Shown in pieces: positions 8,394-16,609 of a DNA stretch of 34,285 bases (position 1 is the stretch's first letter; the number at the start of each line of letters is the position of its first letter). The DNA is from Guptibacillus hwajinpoensis (GTDB lineage Bacteria; Bacillota; Bacilli; Bacillales; Bacillaceae_O), in assembly GCA_016841765.1 (NCBI GenBank), contig JAENYN010000046.1, positions 1 through 34,285 on the forward strand, in the 5' to 3' direction. Both the position numbers and the translations under genes were made by a program. The notes under the pieces were generated by a model. The model made no database searches. It was not told the origin of the DNA and saw nothing but the letters and a program-made list of their open reading frames with translations.

Positions 8394-8422
8394 ATTATTT
8401 CATTATCATGGAACATGTTCAA
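8394..8422 (-). promoter_or_regulatory. Sigma-A-like promoter of the rsb operon
   Basis: On the minus strand, TTGAAC (8417-8422), a 17-bp spacer and AATAAT (8394-8399), about 65 bp upstream of rsbRA. The leader contains a small hairpin (GTGCTG/CAGCAC). It would give basal expression of all eight genes. Confidence 0.55.
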
Positions 8423-8429
8423 TTTTTCT

Positions 8430-8736
8430 ACCAAAAGCCCTTGAAGTCCGGAAAACTATACTTCCTATATTCTTTCCTTATCTGTAAAACCCTTTAAAAA
8501 CTGTTTCAGACCTGCCCATAAAGGGAACAAAAATGACAAATATTTACTTCAGCCAGAATCTGGTCATTCTTTCGACAATAATAACTTACATAAGACAACC
8601 ATTAAAGGAAAAACACCGTGGGAAGTGAAGGGATTTGCGGCAGGATGAGGAGAGTGGGGAAAATTAAGGCAGAGGTAAGCGCTTTACAGGGCTTGAAACT
8701 CATTTCGTTGAAAGGGGTTTTGTGTGTGGGTTGGGG
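8430..8736. other. Gene-free stretch before the first repeat array
   Basis: No frame here has a ribosome binding site with a credible product, and I see no convincing terminator. The sequence becomes G-rich toward 8700 and runs into the 21-bp array. Confidence 0.5.
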
Positions 8737-9265
8737 GGCGTGAGTGGGGGGGCGTGAAAATTCGGTTGTACCGTGCGAAAGCTGCCGGCGCTGGAGGTTG
8801 ACGGTGTCCGACGGGAACACCTGCCGTACCGCGGGATACAGCTGGTGTTCGGCGCGAAAACCTGGTTATACCGCGTGAAAGCTGCCTTTTGGCGGGATTC
8901 GGCAGGAGTTGCGCGCGAAAACTGTGGGGTTTGGCATGAAACTGGTGGAGATTTGCGTGAAAGTCTGCTTGTCCCGCGTGAAAGCTGCCGGCGCTGGAGG
9001 TTGTCCGACTGGAAACCCCGCCCGTACCGCGGGATACAGCTGGTGTTCGGCGCGAAAACAACAAAGGGCGGCGTGAAACTGGCCGGGAATGGCGTGAAAA
9101 CCACGGAGTTCGGCGCGAAAGCCCCTGCCGGCATGCATGGAAAACATCCACTTGGCGTGAAAAGGCGGGAGATCCGCGTGAATCAGCCGATATCCGGCGT
9201 GAAAACCCGGCCTTACCGCGTGAAAGCTGCCCCTTGGCGCAAGAAGACAGGGGGGCAGCGTGAAA
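8737..9265 (+). repeat. 21-bp periodic GCGTGAAA array (A1)
   Basis: About twenty copies of an 8-bp core, GCG[T/C]GAAA with variants, follow one another on the plus strand. Over long stretches the start-to-start distance is exactly 21 bp: nine of the intervals between about 8890 and 9230 are 21. One 42-bp interval contains a degenerate core (GCATGGAAA). The 13 bp between cores differ from unit to unit. A larger segment around GCTGCCGGCGCTGGAGG occurs twice (8781 and 8984) with indels. Frames stay open because 21 is a multiple of three, so apparent proteins here are heptad artefacts. Confidence 0.85.
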
Positions 9266-9292
9266 TTGAAGGAGCTGAATGTACAAAATAGA

Positions 9293-9526
9293 ACAATGAA
9301 TGATAATTCAGTACCTATAATTAGTAGGAATACAAAAATACACGCACTGAATTCCCATTCAGTACCGTTAATCAGCTGAATGAACTAAATAGAAGCACTG
9401 AACCATAATTCAGTACCGATAATTTCAGAAGGCATCCAATAATACACGCACTGAACTCCCATTCAGTACCGTTAATCAGCTAAATAAACTAAATAATGGC
9501 ACTGAATCCCAATTCAGCACCACTCC
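9293..9526. repeat. 52-bp repeat array (B1) with inverted repeat core
   Basis: Four full units start at 9344, 9395, 9448 and 9499 (periods 51, 53, 51), with a partial one before. Each begins with the inverted repeat GCACTGAA...ATTCAGTAC and continues with a variant of GTTAATCAGCTGAAT. The array begins about 30 bp after array A1 ends and stops about 85 bp before the ndoA terminator. It is the same family as 28790-29140. Confidence 0.8.
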
Positions 9527-9611
9527 CCCGATGTCCAGTGCAAAAACCCCGCCATACCGCATAAAAGCATTGGACCGTAAGATGTTTAAACCAACCAATA
9601 AACAGGCCATC

Positions 9612-9636
9612 AAAAAAAAGCTGCTCACTGAGCAAC
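9612..9636 (-). terminator. Terminator of ndoAI-ndoA
   Basis: On the minus strand, GTTGCTC (9630-9636) pairs with GAGCAGC (9620-9626), followed by eight T. It lies 25 bp past the ndoA stop, so the toxin operon is not simply read through into rsbRA as it can be in B. subtilis. Confidence 0.8.
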
Positions 9637-9660
9637 TTTTTCGTCTCTGTTTCTCTTTTA

Positions 9661-10011
9661 TCAAAAGTCAATTAATCCAAGACTGATTTGCAGCGCGTCA
9701 TCAACCCGGGTCATCATCTTTTCATCCAGGTGGGTGATTTTATCCGTTAAACGCTGTTTGTCAATGGTACGAATCTGTTCAAGCAAAATAACCGAATCTC
9801 GTTCAAAGCCGTATTTTTTCGCATCGATTTCAACATGGGTGGGAAGCTTTGCTTTTTGAATCTGGGCAGTAATAGCGGCGACAATCACCGTAGGACTGAA
9901 GCGGTTCCCAATGTCGTTTTGAATAATTAGAACAGGCCGTACGCCTCCTTGCTCTGAACCTACTACAGGAGAAAGATCGGCAAAGTAAACATCGCCGCGT
10001 TTAACAATCAA
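9661..10011 (-). CDS. ndoA: MazF-type endoribonuclease toxin (EndoA)
   Basis: A 116-residue PemK/MazF protein nearly identical in layout to B. subtilis NdoA. It opens [23 protein letters not shown]; the catalytic Arg is in [11 protein letters not shown], and conserved Thr in [15 protein letters not shown]. Homologues cut single-stranded RNA at UACAU and are neutralised by the upstream antitoxin. It starts 4 nt after the antitoxin stop. The neighbourhood alr / ndoAI / ndoA / rsbRA is conserved with B. subtilis. Confidence 0.96.
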   Translation of the reverse strand: MIVKRGDVYFADLSPVVGSEQGGVRPVLIIQNDIGNRFSPTVIVAAITAQIQKAKLPTHVEIDAKKYGFERDSVILLEQIRTIDKQRLTDKITHLDEKMMTRVDDALQISLGLIDF

Positions 10012-10014
10012 ACC

Positions 10015-10296
10015 CTACACCCCGCTAACTAAGCGCTCTAGGGTGTGATCCGCTTCCTCCTCGGCAAGAAAGGCTTCTGAAGCAATGTTCAAATTAATCT
10101 TTGCCATTTCCATATAGCCACGACGCATGGATTCACGAATTTGCCGCTTCTTTCGTTCACGAAGATACATTTTAGTAGCCTGGTAAATGAATTCATTTCG
10201 GTTTCCATTTTCAAGCTGAATGATTCCATCGAGCTCACTCACCAGTTGTTGAGGCAGCTGAATTGTTATTTCTGTCGTTGTGTTCGGGTTTGCCAC
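10015..10296 (-). CDS. ndoAI: MazE-type antitoxin (EndoAI)
   Basis: A 93-residue protein with an N-terminal ribbon-helix-helix DNA-binding fold (TEITIQLPQQLVSELDGII, then NRNEFIYQATKMYL) and a C-terminal toxin-binding tail (MRRGYMEMAKINLNIASEA) matching YdcD. I prefer the GTG at 10296, which is 9 nt from GGAGG and gives a B. subtilis-like N-terminus. The in-frame ATG at 10302 is only 3 nt from it. RHH antitoxins usually repress their own operon. Confidence 0.94.
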   Translation of the reverse strand: MANPNTTTEITIQLPQQLVSELDGIIQLENGNRNEFIYQATKMYLRERKKRQIRESMRRGYMEMAKINLNIASEAFLAEEEADHTLERLVSGV

Positions 10297-10359
10297 ACAC
10301 ATACACCTCCACCATAACTACACACCTTTTGTTGGGTCACACATTTAATTCCACAATTA

Positions 10360-10388
10360 ATGATAGCATCGTTAATCGGCATTTGCAA
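10360..10388 (-). promoter_or_regulatory. Promoter of ndoAI-ndoA
   Basis: On the minus strand, TTGCAA (10383-10388), a 17-bp spacer and TATCAT (10360-10365), about 60 bp before the antitoxin start. The leader could hold an operator for the RHH antitoxin, but no obvious palindrome was seen. Confidence 0.6.
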
Positions 10389-10483
10389 AGGCTCTACGGG
10401 CTTTTCCTATAAAAAAATATTCGCCACTCTTCGACTTTCTCCTGCTTAATAAGAAAAATTACCTGTTTTTATTCATTGATAGA

Positions 10484-11653
10484 TTAATCATTTACGACGG
10501 AATTATTCACTTCTGTCACTTTTTGGCCGCGGATATAGACACGCGGCACACGTCCGCTGATCATGCATGGGATTTCATAATTGATTGTTTCGAGGCAGGC
10601 CGCGGCATCATCAGCAGTGACTTTATGGCCGCCCTGCTCCCCGATCAGCGTCACCTTCGTCTCCCGCTCCATTTCATAAGGGAGCCTCACCATCATCTGA
10701 TCCATGCAGATCCTTCCGGCCACCGGGACAACCTCCCCACCGGCAATCACATTCAGGGCGTTTAGTTTTCGTATCCATCCATCAGCATAGCCAATCGGCA
10801 CTGTGCCTATCCATTCTTTTTCCGAAGCCGTATACGTAGCACCGTAACTTACACTTTCACCTGGCCCGATTTCTTTTACATGGATGAGCTTGCTGTGCAG
10901 CGAAAACGCCGGCTTCAGCTTTAAAGGAAGCAACGGTTTGATTTCCTCGGACGGGGCCAGGCCGTACATGGAAATGCCGAACCGGACGGCGTTGAATGCC
11001 TGATCGGGGAAACGCATTGCCGCCGCACTGTTGCCGCTGTGCACCATCCCAGGCTCCAGCCCGGCGTCGCGGATCCAGCCAAGCATCTCGGTGAAAAGTT
11101 CATACTGCCGTTCATAATAATCGGTATCCACCTCATCTGCGGTTGCAAAATGAGTATACGTCCCTTCCAGTTTGAATTGCGGTGATGAAACGATTTGTCT
11201 GATGATCCGCCTGGTCTCAGCCTCGTTTCTCACTCCGATCCTGCCCATTCCGCTGTCCATTTTTATATGAAAACAGAGCTTATCCGTTTCTGAAAGAGTA
11301 TCGGCAGCCTCCTGCAGCCAATCGTGCTGGAATACCGTCAATGTAATGCCATGCCGGGCAGCGATAGAGGCATCCTGCGGCCGTACCCAGCCAAGCACAA
11401 GAATAGGGGCCGTTATCCCGGCCTTCCGCAATGCGAGCGCTTCATCCAAAATGGCCACTGCCAGCGCTTCGGCGCCCGCTTCCAGCGCCGTTTTCGCCAC
11501 CTGGACATCCCCGTGCCCGTAAGCGTTGGCTTTCACCACCGCCATCACCTTCACGCTATTTGGCAAGTGCCGTTTTAGGCCCTGCACGTTTTCAAATATA
11601 GAATCAAGGTTTATCTCAACCCATGTATCACGATAATAAGGCATGATTGCCAC
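10484..11653 (-). CDS. alr: Alanine racemase
   Basis: A 389-residue PLP-dependent fold-III racemase making D-alanine for peptidoglycan. The PLP lysine is in VVKANAYGHGD (Lys41); the second catalytic residue, Tyr, is in ESVSYGATYT; AGRICMDQMMV and a conserved C-terminal YEIPCMISGRVPR are present. GTG at 11653 was chosen because GGGAGG lies 10 nt upstream. ATG at 11644 would give the usual M-x-Y-RDTW start but has no good site, and the longer TTG frame includes the ribosome binding site. A 330-bp gap with array A2 separates it from ydcC. Confidence 0.94.
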   Translation of the reverse strand: MAIMPYYRDTWVEINLDSIFENVQGLKRHLPNSVKVMAVVKANAYGHGDVQVAKTALEAGAEALAVAILDEALALRKAGITAPILVLGWVRPQDASIAARHGITLTVFQHDWLQEAADTLSETDKLCFHIKMDSGMGRIGVRNEAETRRIIRQIVSSPQFKLEGTYTHFATADEVDTDYYERQYELFTEMLGWIRDAGLEPGMVHSGNSAAAMRFPDQAFNAVRFGISMYGLAPSEEIKPLLPLKLKPAFSLHSKLIHVKEIGPGESVSYGATYTASEKEWIGTVPIGYADGWIRKLNALNVIAGGEVVPVAGRICMDQMMVRLPYEMERETKVTLIGEQGGHKVTADDAAACLETINYEIPCMISGRVPRVYIRGQKVTEVNNSVVND

Positions 11654-11979
11654 AGCCCTGTTTCCTCCCTTGTCCAACAAACTGTCATTCCATATATTCG
11701 ATTACTATTTTCTCACTTTGTCCTGTCAATGCCAAAAGAAAGGTTTGAACCGCAGTTCTGCCCGGCAGGTTTCTTTTGCAAGATGAGGGTGAAGATTGAA
11801 GGTTGCGGATGATGAGGCTAAGGATTGGCCTTCCATTTAGTGAGGGTGTTTCCAATTTTTTTGAATGCGCGCATGGACGTTTCGGCAGGACAACAATTCG
11901 GTCAAAACTTTTTTAAACTAGTCGGTTTTTTATCTTTCCGGGCTGGTCATAGAGATCAATTTACTTCATTTCCCGACTG

Positions 11980-12196
11980 TTTCACGTCATAGTTAAGCTT
12001 ATTTGTGCAATATCTCGGGGGAATTCACGCTGAACGTGACCCTTGTTGATCTAACAAATACACTTTCACGCCTTATCTTCAGGTTTTCGCGCCAAAGCCG
12101 GCCCGTTTCACGCCAACCCCTCGCTGATCCACGCCGGAGCTGTGCGGTTTCACGCCGTTGACCCGCTTTCACGCCTAACCTTCAAGTATTCGCGCC
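11980..12196 (-). repeat. 21-bp periodic array (A2)
   Basis: The complement core, TTTCACGCC or TTCGCGCC, recurs at 12064, 12085, 12106 and 12127 (exact 21-bp steps), then about every 19-21 bp to 12196. Two isolated cores at about 11980 and 12024 sit near multiples of 21 upstream. The core reads GGCGTGAAA on the minus strand, the same direction as the flanking alr and ydcC genes. The rest of the 11654-12285 gap has no gene I can support. Confidence 0.8.
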
Positions 12197-12285
12197 GAAT
12201 CAAGATCGGGATATGCCACACCAGGCTGATGTAAGCACACACCGCATCGCCTCCGAACCCGCGCAGCCTTCCTTTGCGCCAATCC

Positions 12286-12326
12286 AAAAAAAAGAAAAAG
12301 CCCAGGCTGCATAACACAGACTGAGC
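12286..12326 (-). terminator. Terminator after ydcC
   Basis: On the minus strand, a stem of about ten pairs with one mismatch (GCTCAGTCTG against CAGCCTGGGC), followed by TTTTTCTTTTTTTT. It lies 15 bp beyond the ydcC stop and closes the acpS-nnr-ydcC unit. Confidence 0.75.
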
Positions 12327-12340
12327 CCCCGGAGCTGTTC

Positions 12341-13351
12341 TTACTTAATCGCCTGGCCCTGGACGGAGCGGGCGATATCGAGCATCTCTTCTTTTGTCAG
12401 GTCATTTGATACGAGGTAGTAATCGACGCCTTCGTCAGTCCATGTGATGGAAGTGTCAGTTACTGCCGCTACTGCATTGTGCAACTGGGCTGGTTCGCCG
12501 TCCATCATGACAGGGGCTGCAGATTCACTGGCCGAAGCGGTTTCCTCGATCATGGTGAATGATTTTTCTCCACCGAATGTGAGGACGACACGTTTGCCGT
12601 TTTCTGTTTTCATTTCTTTTTCTTCAACGAGCTTGACGCCTTCCGGCTTATTCACCGGATAGAGCACTTCAAACGAATCGGCTTTCGGCTCGGCCATCGT
12701 CGGCATGTCGATTTGCTCACTTGTCATGTTTCGGTCCATATCGAATGCATTTTTATCAAAATCGGCGTCCCAGTCAAATTTGGAGTACTCGACTTTCACC
12801 AGGGCATTTCCATCCTGGTCCATCACCTTCACCGAACGCGGTGCCAGGTTTTTCTTATTCAGTGTAATTTCCTGGCGCGGAAGCATCTTATTGTTCTGGT
12901 AGTTTGTCTTTGTTTCGAATACAAAATCGCTATCCTTCGCCGTGAAGGCCGATTCAGGATCGTTCAGGATATCCCTGGCAAGCGACTCGAACAAATACGG
13001 CTGGCTGCTGTTTTCCGGCCATTCGCTCTGGAACCGGAAACTTTTGTTCAGGGCCGGTGTGAGTACGAAGACACCGTCATCATTGCGTAAGATCATCTGG
13101 CTCTGGTCTTTTTCAGCGTTTTTCAAAAGCACCCTGTAGTAGCTCGGCTTTTTATACCAGATTTCCACTTCATATATTTGCGGGTCTTTTCCTGTTTCAA
13201 GCGTCATTTTGGCATCTGCTTTATAGCTGGACATCTCATTCAGCTTTTCGTCAAGTGAAGACATAACATCTTCCTGGCTTTTTTCACCGCATGCTGCCAG
13301 GCTCAATACCAATAAAACTGACAGCACCATTGGTATAAATGTCTTCTTCAT
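12341..13351 (-). CDS. ydcC: YdcC-type outer-surface lipoprotein (LolA/LolB fold)
   Basis: A 336-residue exported lipoprotein. The signal peptide runs MKKTFIPMVLSVLL and ends with lipobox LAAC (Cys21). The remainder is beta-rich and resembles the LolA-like superfamily to which Bacillus YdcC, a sporulation-linked lipoprotein, belongs. The ATG at 13351 has AGGGGTG 6 nt upstream; the longer frame lacks a site and would bury the signal peptide. The tail (TKEEMLDIARSVQ) resembles DUF4367-like modules. It lies at the end of the acpS-nnr-ydcC gene group. The molecular role is unknown. Confidence 0.88.
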   Translation of the reverse strand: MKKTFIPMVLSVLLVLSLAACGEKSQEDVMSSLDEKLNEMSSYKADAKMTLETGKDPQIYEVEIWYKKPSYYRVLLKNAEKDQSQMILRNDDGVFVLTPALNKSFRFQSEWPENSSQPYLFESLARDILNDPESAFTAKDSDFVFETKTNYQNNKMLPRQEITLNKKNLAPRSVKVMDQDGNALVKVEYSKFDWDADFDKNAFDMDRNMTSEQIDMPTMAEPKADSFEVLYPVNKPEGVKLVEEKEMKTENGKRVVLTFGGEKSFTMIEETASASESAAPVMMDGEPAQLHNAVAAVTDTSITWTDEGVDYYLVSNDLTKEEMLDIARSVQGQAIK

Positions 13352-13405
13352 TCTGTCACCCCTTTGTCTCAGTAACGACAAAGGAGAGAACTTGTATGCG
13401 TCATG

Positions 13406-14935
13406 CTAATTCGCCACTGTCGAAAACGCAGCCGGGAGAGCATCGACGAGATCACCGGCAAGTACATCCATGGAAGTATGTCCTGCTTTTGTTAAATAAT
13501 CCGCGGCCCGGCCATGCAGGAACACCGCATTGCTCAGTGCCGGCTGGATTACGTTGTGCTGCATGAGGAAAGCAAGGATCATACCGGTCAGCACATCACC
13601 TGAACCGCCTTTGGCGAGCGCCGGGTTCCCGGTTGTGTTCACCCATTGCCGCCCATCAGGTGCTGTCACGATTGTATGCGGGCCTTTAAGGACAAGGAAT
13701 GCACCGAATTCAACCGCGAATTCTCTGGAAAGCCGGAAACGGCTCGACTGGATCTCGGCGATCGGCATGCCGGTGAGATGCGCCATTTCACCCGGGTGGG
13801 GTGTGAGGATCACCGGTTCCTGCCTCTGCTTGAGGGCATCTTTCAGGAAAGCGGCATGGTAAAGTGCATCGGCATCCAGTACGAGCGGGACCTTCACTGC
13901 CTTCAGCAAATACTCTATCACTTCCGTCCCCTTTTCATGCCTTCCGAACCCCGGTCCAGCAGCAAGGGCATCGAATTCATCAATGTCCACACCGTGAAGC
14001 GAATCGATGAATCCATCCTTTTCCGGCAGCGGGCGGTACATCGCTTCCATTGCATGGGTTGCGACCACATCTGCGGCTGATTCCGGAACTGCGGCGCTGA
14101 GAAGCCCGGCACCCGATCGCATCGCGGCGAGAGCAGCCATTGCCGGTGCACCTTTCATCATGCGCGAACCGCCGATAACCAGTCCTCTTCCGTGGCTGCC
14201 TTTATGGGAATCCGCTTTTCTTCGCGGCATTGAGGCGATGACATCCGGTTCTTCCCATAGCTGCCGATTTCCGGTCTCTTTTTCGATGACTGCCGGCGGA
14301 ATGCCGATATCAACGGTTACCAGCTCACCGTAGGCTTCCCGGCCCGGATACAAAAAGGCGCCGGTTTTCGGGCATTGCAGCGTGATGGTCACATCAGCCT
14401 TAAAAACCGCATCAGGATAATCGGAGCTGTCCGCCTCAAGCCCGCTCGGAATGTCGATGGCAATTTTTCTCCCCTCCATGCCATTCACAGCGGCAATGGC
14501 TTCCCGATACGGCGGGCGCACCTCCCCTTTGATCCCGATGCCGAAGATCGCATCAATGTAAACATCAAAGGCAGGGAGTTCAGCCAAAAGGACGTCAAAC
14601 CCTTCCTGTTCAGCATAACGTGCCCTGTAACCGGATGCCGCAAAAATGTCCCTGTGCAACCCGGCATCGCCTTTCAGCTTTTCTTCGGGAGCGAGCACCC
14701 AGAGTGTCACGTCATAGCCGCCGGCAAGCAGCGACCTTGCAATGACAAACCCGTCGCCCCCGTTATTGCCGGTTCCGGCCAGCACGGCAATCCGGTCGTT
14801 CCGGTCCACCCTTTTTACAATTTCAGCGGCTGCGGCCCTGCCCGCACTTTCCATCAAGGCGACGCCGGGCAGCTTGACCTTTTCCATGGTACAGCGGTCA
14901 ATGGCGTACATTTCATTTGCAGTGACGATTTGCAA
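13406..14935 (-). CDS. nnr: Bifunctional NAD(P)HX epimerase / ADP-dependent dehydratase
   Basis: A 509-residue fusion. The N-terminal YjeF_N epimerase (about 1-215) carries GTGNNGGDGFVIAR. The C-terminal ribokinase-like ADP-dependent dehydratase (about 225-505) carries HKGSHGRGLVIGGS, LTPHPGEMAHLTG and the GGSGDVLTGM anion hole. The enzyme repairs hydrated NADH and NADPH. The start is TTG at 14935, with AGGAGGG 7 nt upstream. It stands between acpS and ydcC, as in many Bacillaceae, although B. subtilis lacks this fusion at the locus. Confidence 0.95.
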   Translation of the reverse strand: MQIVTANEMYAIDRCTMEKVKLPGVALMESAGRAAAAEIVKRVDRNDRIAVLAGTGNNGGDGFVIARSLLAGGYDVTLWVLAPEEKLKGDAGLHRDIFAASGYRARYAEQEGFDVLLAELPAFDVYIDAIFGIGIKGEVRPPYREAIAAVNGMEGRKIAIDIPSGLEADSSDYPDAVFKADVTITLQCPKTGAFLYPGREAYGELVTVDIGIPPAVIEKETGNRQLWEEPDVIASMPRRKADSHKGSHGRGLVIGGSRMMKGAPAMAALAAMRSGAGLLSAAVPESAADVVATHAMEAMYRPLPEKDGFIDSLHGVDIDEFDALAAGPGFGRHEKGTEVIEYLLKAVKVPLVLDADALYHAAFLKDALKQRQEPVILTPHPGEMAHLTGMPIAEIQSSRFRLSREFAVEFGAFLVLKGPHTIVTAPDGRQWVNTTGNPALAKGGSGDVLTGMILAFLMQHNVIQPALSNAVFLHGRAADYLTKAGHTSMDVLAGDLVDALPAAFSTVAN

Positions 14936-14999
14936 ACCAGTTCCCTCCTAACCGCACTAAATTTATATGAGACAAACTGTGGTGATATGCAGACTAGCT

Positions 15000-15362
15000 T
15001 TACAAGCTTTCAATAATGACCTGTGCAGCGGCATATTCGCGGCTGTGTGAAATGCTTACATGAACACGGTAGTCGTTGTTGAGCTGCGCCGATTTTATGT
15101 ATGGTTTTCCGGCCTTATCTGCAAATGTTTCAATGTCCTGAAAACTGAGTTCGGAACCGATTCCGGTTCCTGCCGCTTTTGAAAAAGCTTCTTTGACGGC
15201 AAACCGGCCGGCGATGAATTCAAGCTTCCGCCTTCCCGAAAGGCCTTCACAGCGCCCCAGTTCCGACTCCGTCAAAATCCGGGCCAAAAACCGGGGCTGC
15301 CGTTCCATCAATTTTTCAATCCGGTCCAATTCCACTATGTCAATTCCGATTCCATGAATCAT
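15000..15362 (-). CDS. acpS: Holo-[acyl-carrier-protein] synthase
   Basis: A 120-residue AcpS of normal length. The Mg-binding Asp is in GIGIDIVELDRI (Asp8), the conserved Glu in FAVKEAFSKA, and SISHSREYAAAQV is near the end. It transfers 4'-phosphopantetheine from CoA to apo-ACP. The ATG at 15362 has only a weak site (GATGGG). A 64-bp gap separates it from nnr, and both are probably transcribed from the promoter at 15452-15482. Confidence 0.95.
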   Translation of the reverse strand: MIHGIGIDIVELDRIEKLMERQPRFLARILTESELGRCEGLSGRRKLEFIAGRFAVKEAFSKAAGTGIGSELSFQDIETFADKAGKPYIKSAQLNNDYRVHVSISHSREYAAAQVIIESL

Positions 15363-15451
15363 CTTTTTCCCATCCAGTCTTTTTGGGGTAAGCTCATTTT
15401 TTTAGCCTTTTCAGGCATATACTGATAAGAATAACGGGTACATCCGCCTTC

Positions 15452-15482
15452 ATTATAGCATTCCTTATCGTACTTTCCGCAA
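15452..15482 (-). promoter_or_regulatory. Promoter of acpS-nnr-ydcC
   Basis: On the minus strand, an extended -10 TGCTATAAT (TATAAT at 15452-15457) with TTGCGG 19 bp upstream (15477-15482). The perfect extended -10 compensates for the long spacer. Confidence 0.6.
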
Positions 15483-15549
15483 CCGCACCTGTGTTACACT
15501 AATTACTATAAAATGGACGTTAGTCCCTTATTTGCAAAGGAGCATGAAC

Positions 15550-16263
15550 ATGTTTGTAAGAACGGAAGACTTCCGGACATTCTTGAGGCTCTATCCTGTT
15601 GTATCTATTATTGTCGCTGTTAATTTTTTAATCGCGATTGGCGCCTGGTTCTTCCCTGATCTGGCTTCAAAAGGGATCGGCGTCAATATTTTGATTGCCC
15701 AGGGCGAATACTGGCGGCTTGTCACGCCAATTTTTTTACACGGCGGGCTCGGTCATGTGCTGTTCAATTCCTTTTCACTCGTGCTTTTCGGACCGTATCT
15801 TGAGCGGCTGCTCGGCAAAGGCAAGTTCCTGCTCGTCTATTTAGTGACAGGGATTGCAGCGGATATCGCCACATTCATGCTGGAATCGCCATATTACAGC
15901 CATGTCGGGTCGTCAGGGGCAATCTTTGGCCTGTTCGGTATTTATCTGTATATGGTCCTTTTCCGGAAAGATTTAATAGACCAGGCAAACTCCCAGATTG
16001 TGATCACCATTCTCGTCATTGGCCTGTTGATGACCTTTACCCGTGCCAACATAAACATCCTTGCCCACCTGTTCGGCCTGATTTCCGGTGCGGCGATTGC
16101 GCCCCTTTTCTTTGGAAAGCCCGCTTCCGGAAGCCCGTACGGCTATAACCCTTATCCTGCCAGAACCAGGCGGAACTGGTCTTTGCCGGCAGGCACCGGG
16201 CCGAAGATCGTGTGGGGAATTTTGATTGTGCTGATTCTCATCGGATTGCTCAATCGTTTTTAA
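15550..16263 (+). CDS. ydcA: Rhomboid family intramembrane serine protease
   Basis: A 237-residue six- or seven-helix membrane protein. The nucleophile is in GSSGAIFG (Ser122) and the catalytic His is in LAHLFGLISG (His173). The loop-1 signature HGGLGHVLFNSFSL is present. Rhomboids cleave transmembrane segments of substrate proteins. ATG at 15550 is 7 nt from AAAGGAG; upstream ATGs in frame touch the site. B. subtilis has a rhomboid (ydcA) at the same place, divergent from acpS. A strong terminator follows. Confidence 0.92.
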   Translation: MFVRTEDFRTFLRLYPVVSIIVAVNFLIAIGAWFFPDLASKGIGVNILIAQGEYWRLVTPIFLHGGLGHVLFNSFSLVLFGPYLERLLGKGKFLLVYLVTGIAADIATFMLESPYYSHVGSSGAIFGLFGIYLYMVLFRKDLIDQANSQIVITILVIGLLMTFTRANINILAHLFGLISGAAIAPLFFGKPASGSPYGYNPYPARTRRNWSLPAGTGPKIVWGILIVLILIGLLNRF

Positions 16264-16270
16264 AACGTCC

Positions 16271-16299
16271 GCTCCCGGTTTATGACCGGGAGCTTTTTT
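16271..16299 (+). terminator. Terminator of the rhomboid gene
   Basis: GCTCCCGGT (16271-16279) pairs with ACCGGGAGC (16285-16293), followed by six T. Confidence 0.9.
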
Positions 16300-16352
16300 G
16301 GTATAGGACAATCCCGGTTTTGGGGAAACTGCCAAAACAAGGGGGCGATAAT

Positions 16353-16511
16353 GTGCTGAGTCTTTTTGAAACGCTGTCGCTGATGATCAGTTTTGGTATG
16401 CTTGTAATTGCTATCCTCCAATTCAGTAATCACGATAAAACTCTTGAACACGCTGCGGCGTGTTTATTTTTTCCATATCATTCGAAAATTCCCCCTCCGC
16501 ATTTATCATAA
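16353..16511 (+). CDS. Putative holin-like toxin peptide (TxpA/BsrG type)
   Basis: A 52-codon frame starting GTG, with AAGGGGG 7 nt upstream. The first half, LFETLSLMISFGMLVIAIL, matches the pattern of small membrane toxins in Bacillus type I systems (x-x-E-x-L-x-x-MI-x-F-x-x-L-I). It predicts one membrane helix then polar NHDK. Such peptides disrupt the membrane and are silenced by an antisense RNA. Oddly, no stop codon occurs before the intrinsic terminator at 16447-16472; the frame runs through it to 16511. It may be a degenerate locus or make a nonstop message. Confidence 0.6.
   Translation: MLSLFETLSLMISFGMLVIAILQFSNHDKTLEHAAACLFFPYHSKIPPPHLS
16447..16472 (+). terminator. Terminator inside the toxin reading frame
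   Basis: AACACGC (16447-16453) pairs with GCGTGTT (16458-16464), then TTATTTTTT. It would end the toxin transcript before the frame reaches its stop codon. Confidence 0.7.
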
Positions 16512-16558
16512 GAATTTCTGAAAACCCGAGACGAATACCCAGTCATATAATTGCCGGA

Positions 16559-16588
16559 AGCATACCGTTTAGTGTAGGCAATTGTTAA
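16559..16588 (-). promoter_or_regulatory. Possible antisense promoter for an RNA antitoxin
   Basis: On the minus strand, TTAACA (16583-16588), an 18-bp spacer and TATGCT (16559-16564). It points into the 3' part of the toxin gene, where type I antitoxin RNAs of Bacillus usually start. The location is suggestive, but the -10 match is weak. Confidence 0.3.
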
Positions 16589-16609
16589 TACTAAGGAGGA
16601 TGGGTATAC

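Noticed and set aside
8684-9291. Several overlapping 93-200 residue frames on both strands
   Set aside because: All are translations of array A1 (FHAxxxx or SRxxxxx heptads). Opposite-strand frames are open at once, which marks them as repeat artefacts.
8737-9526. CRISPR array
   Set aside because: In the 21-bp family the conserved part is only about 8 bp and degenerate; in the 52-bp family the whole unit is repeated, with no unique spacers. No cas gene is in the window.
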